Shown here piece by piece: positions 5,465 through 7,343 of a DNA stretch of 7,343 bases. The translations under genes and the position numbers were made by a program. Where the stretch lies: NCBI GenBank assembly GCA_031283505.1, contig JAITBO010000314.1, forward strand, positions 1-7,343, written 5' to 3'. The number at the start of each line of letters is the position of its first letter. Positions within the stretch are counted from its first letter, which is position 1. Source of the DNA: Treponema sp. (lineage in GTDB: Bacteria; Spirochaetota; Spirochaetia; Treponematales; Breznakiellaceae). The notes beneath the pieces are model-generated. The model made no database searches, was not told the DNA's origin, and was given only the letters and a program-made list of their open reading frames with translations.

Positions 5465-7128
5465 AAAAAAAGATACTCGTTTTTGTCTGCGTTGCAGCCG
5501 GATTATCCGTTATTTTAACTGCGGGTTTGATCCACATGGCGGTATACCAGGATATTTCCGAAGACTTGAAACATAACATCGCCGCCGCTACGGAATACAT
5601 AGGCGCCGCCTGCGAATTAAACGGGATAAACTATCTGGAATCCCTTCCGCAGGAAAGCCGCGGCATACGGATCACCCTTATCGCTTCCGATGGCCGGGTA
5701 CTGTATGATACGGCGGTGGATCCCGGCAGACTCCCCAATCATCTGGACCGGCCAGAGATACGGGCGGCTTTTAACACCGGTTCCGGCGAAAGCACGCGGC
5801 TGTCTGAAACCATAAGCAAAGAGACATACTATTACGCGGTGAAGCTCAACAACGGTTGTGTCCTGCGCACGGCGACCACCACAGACAGCATCTTTATCCG
5901 TATGCTCAACCTGATCCTCATTTCCATGGGGATAGCGGCGGTTATTTTTATGATTATCGCCGTAACCGGTTCCCAGGTGACGGAAAAAATAGTGGCGCCT
6001 ATAAACAGCATCGATCTTGACGATCCGGAAAACAATGCCGTTTACGATGAACTTACGCCGCTTCTTTCGCGCATAAAAAAGCAGAACGACGCCATAGCGG
6101 AACAGCTTGAGGAGATGCAGAAAAAGCAAAACGAATTCACCACCATAACCGACAACATGAAGGAAGGCCTTTTGGTGCTGGATCAGGACGGCCGCATTCT
6201 TGCCTGTAACAAAAGCGCAGGCAGTCTTTTGGGAATTCATCTGAAGCACGTTGAATACCAAAGCGCCCTCGCGGTCAGAAGGGACGAGCCTTTCCGCAGC
6301 GCACTGGAGAAAGCCCTGCACGGCGTTCCCACTGAAACAGAGCTTCCAGCCGGACAGCGGCGTCTGCGTCTTTTCGCGAACCCGGTGATGTACAAGGGCG
6401 CCGTTCAGGGGGTTATACTTGTCATATTGGACGTGACGGAACAGGCGCAGCGGGATACGCTGCGCCGCGAATTTTCCGCCAACGTGTCCCACGAACTTAA
6501 AACGCCCCTCATGGTCATATCCGGATTTGCCGAGATCATGGCGGGGGGCCTTGCTAAACAGGAAGATATGCCCCGTTTCGCGGAGAAAATTTACGGCGAG
6601 GCGCAGCGGCTCATTAATCTGGTGAACGACATTATGACCCTTTCCAGGCTGGACGAAGGCGGTAACGCTCAACCGAAAGAGGAGGCAAATCTTCTTGCCC
6701 TTGCCAATAATGCCGTAGAGCGCATAAGCGGCGCGGCTGCCGAAAGGAATGTCACTATTACTGTTGACGGCGGACAGGCGCGTATTCCGGGAATACTTCA
6801 TGTCCTGGACGAGATGATATTCAATCTGATTGACAATGCGGTTAAGTATAACATTGAAGGCGGCAGCGTGCGGGTTTCCGTTGAAGATCGCGGGGAAGAA
6901 GTCTTCGTCTCCGTGGAAGACACGGGAATAGGCGTCCCGGAAGACGAGCGGGAACGGATTTTCGAGCGGTTTTACCGGGTGGACAAAAGCAGGAACAACG
7001 TTGTTGAAGGCACGGGCCTGGGACTTTCCATTGTGAAGCACGGGGCCCTCCTTCACGGCGCGAAAATCGAGGTAGAGAGCGGCGCGGAGAAGGGCAGCCG
7101 CTTTATTCTGCGCTTTCCTGTGGTATGA
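5461..7128 (+). CDS. phoR: PhoR-type PAS sensor histidine kinase
   Basis: Membrane sensor kinase, 555 aa, partner of the regulator just upstream. Membrane span 1 is at about 5-27, an extracytoplasmic region at 28-145 and span 2 at about 148-170. A short HAMP-like and coiled linker with I-D-L-D-D-P-E-N-N follows to about 226, a style familiar from clostridial PhoR proteins. A PAS domain covers about 228-326. The dimerisation helix carries F-S-A-N-V-S-H-E-L-K-T-P-L with His344 as phosphorylation site. The ATPase domain has the N box (E451...N455...N459), G1 D-T-G-I-G-V-P (487-493), F box E-R-I-F-E-R-F-Y-R-V-D (498-508) and G2 G-T-G-L-G-L-S-I-V-K-H (517-527). All catalytic motifs are intact. PhoR kinases sense phosphate through PhoU and the transporter rather than by direct binding. 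The extracytoplasmic region here, larger than in E. coli PhoR, may bind another signal. Confidence 0.94.
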   Translation: MKKKILVFVCVAAGLSVILTAGLIHMAVYQDISEDLKHNIAAATEYIGAACELNGINYLESLPQESRGIRITLIASDGRVLYDTAVDPGRLPNHLDRPEIRAAFNTGSGESTRLSETISKETYYYAVKLNNGCVLRTATTTDSIFIRMLNLILISMGIAAVIFMIIAVTGSQVTEKIVAPINSIDLDDPENNAVYDELTPLLSRIKKQNDAIAEQLEEMQKKQNEFTTITDNMKEGLLVLDQDGRILACNKSAGSLLGIHLKHVEYQSALAVRRDEPFRSALEKALHGVPTETELPAGQRRLRLFANPVMYKGAVQGVILVILDVTEQAQRDTLRREFSANVSHELKTPLMVISGFAEIMAGGLAKQEDMPRFAEKIYGEAQRLINLVNDIMTLSRLDEGGNAQPKEEANLLALANNAVERISGAAAERNVTITVDGGQARIPGILHVLDEMIFNLIDNAVKYNIEGGSVRVSVEDRGEEVFVSVEDTGIGVPEDERERIFERFYRVDKSRNNVVEGTGLGLSIVKHGALLHGAKIEVESGAEKGSRFILRFPVV

Positions 7129-7135
7129 CAATTAT

Positions 7136-7163
7136 GCGGATAGATTTGCGGGTATAAATCCGC
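7136..7163 (+). other. Short inverted repeat after phoR
   Basis: GCGGAT (7136-7141) pairs with ATCCGC (7158-7163) eight bases after the phoR stop. It has a 16-base loop and no T tract, so it is at most a weak terminator or an mRNA end structure. Confidence 0.3.
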
Positions 7164-7194
7164 CCACGAATCAACAACCTCTCTATCAGGTCCA

Positions 7195-7332
7195 CCCCAG
7201 GACAATGGATTTTGCGTGATTCGCAGGCGGGTACGGGTCCATACCCAGAAACCCGCTTGTGCGGTGGAGCTTCAGGGTGTTTAAACCAATTCAGGATTTG
7301 TTGTCCGGGGTACGGCTCCGCATAAAATCCAT
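7195..7332. repeat. Gene-free tail with several inverted repeats
   Basis: CCCC-A-GGACAA (7195-7205) is complementary to TTGTCC-GGGG (7301-7310) with one bulged base. ATGGATTTT (7205-7213) is the exact reverse complement of AAAATCCAT (7324-7332). These two pairings cross, so they could not both form a simple nested fold. Between them is a compact stem: CGCA-GCGGGT (7222-7232, one bulged G) with ACCCGC-TTG-TGCG (7251-7263), with an inner GGGT-CCAT-ACCC hairpin (7235-7246). CGGGG/CTCCG (7306-7310/7316-7320) gives another. No gene start is visible up to the window edge. It could be a transcript end, an intergenic repeat or the edge of a mobile element. Confidence 0.35.
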
Positions 7333-7343
7333 ACTTTGCAGAG

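Noticed and set aside
5617..7131. Long open frame of about 500 codons on the minus strand opposite the kinase gene
   Set aside because: It lies fully antisense to an intact histidine kinase with all motifs, and its translation has no recognisable domain. It is a by-product of codon bias.

Overview
This window carries one complete high-affinity phosphate uptake and phosphate-sensing cluster on the + strand, in the order pstS-pstC-pstA-pstB-phoU-phoB-like-phoR-like. It has a long gene-free, palindrome-rich leader (1-635) and a short gene-free tail (7129-7343). The genes are tightly packed. pstC/pstA and the regulator/kinase pair overlap by ATGA, and pstB/phoU overlap by one base. This points to one main transcription unit starting upstream of pstS.

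The organism is most likely a Spirochaetales bacterium, perhaps a Treponema-like one. The basis is a non-lipoprotein signal peptide followed by a Gly-Gly-Gly-Lys-Glu mature start, a style I associate with treponemal binding proteins, together with a roughly balanced base composition. Parts of the kinase also resemble clostridial PhoR proteins, so the assignment is an inference.

Layout: 1-110 is a run of five small perfect palindromes. 229-373 and 430-501 are two stretches with strong self-complementarity. 514-544 holds two ATTTGACA direct repeats that may be Pho-box half sites. 576-604 is a hairpin just ahead of the pstS ribosome binding site. Then come pstS (636-1484), a C(UUCG)G-capped hairpin (1511-1534), pstC (1552-2394), pstA (2391-3266), pstB (3332-4081), phoU (4081-4749), a 10-bp inverted repeat across the phoU end (4723-4766), the response regulator (4787-5464, TTG start) and the PAS histidine kinase (5461-7128). 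The tail holds several inverted repeats.

How they work together: PstS binds periplasmic phosphate. PstC and PstA form the membrane channel, and PstB drives transport with ATP. PhoU links the state of the transporter to the kinase. The kinase and the OmpR-type regulator then most likely control the operon through sites upstream of pstS.

The standout observation is PstS. Its two sequence halves are in swapped order compared with the usual family. The half with the R-x-E-G-S-G-T phosphate-binding motif and the normal C-terminus comes first. The half that normally starts the mature protein (A-G-S-S-S-V-T-P) comes second, and the protein stops exactly where the first half would normally continue. 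This looks like a natural circular permutation with the signal peptide placed in front of the new N-terminus.
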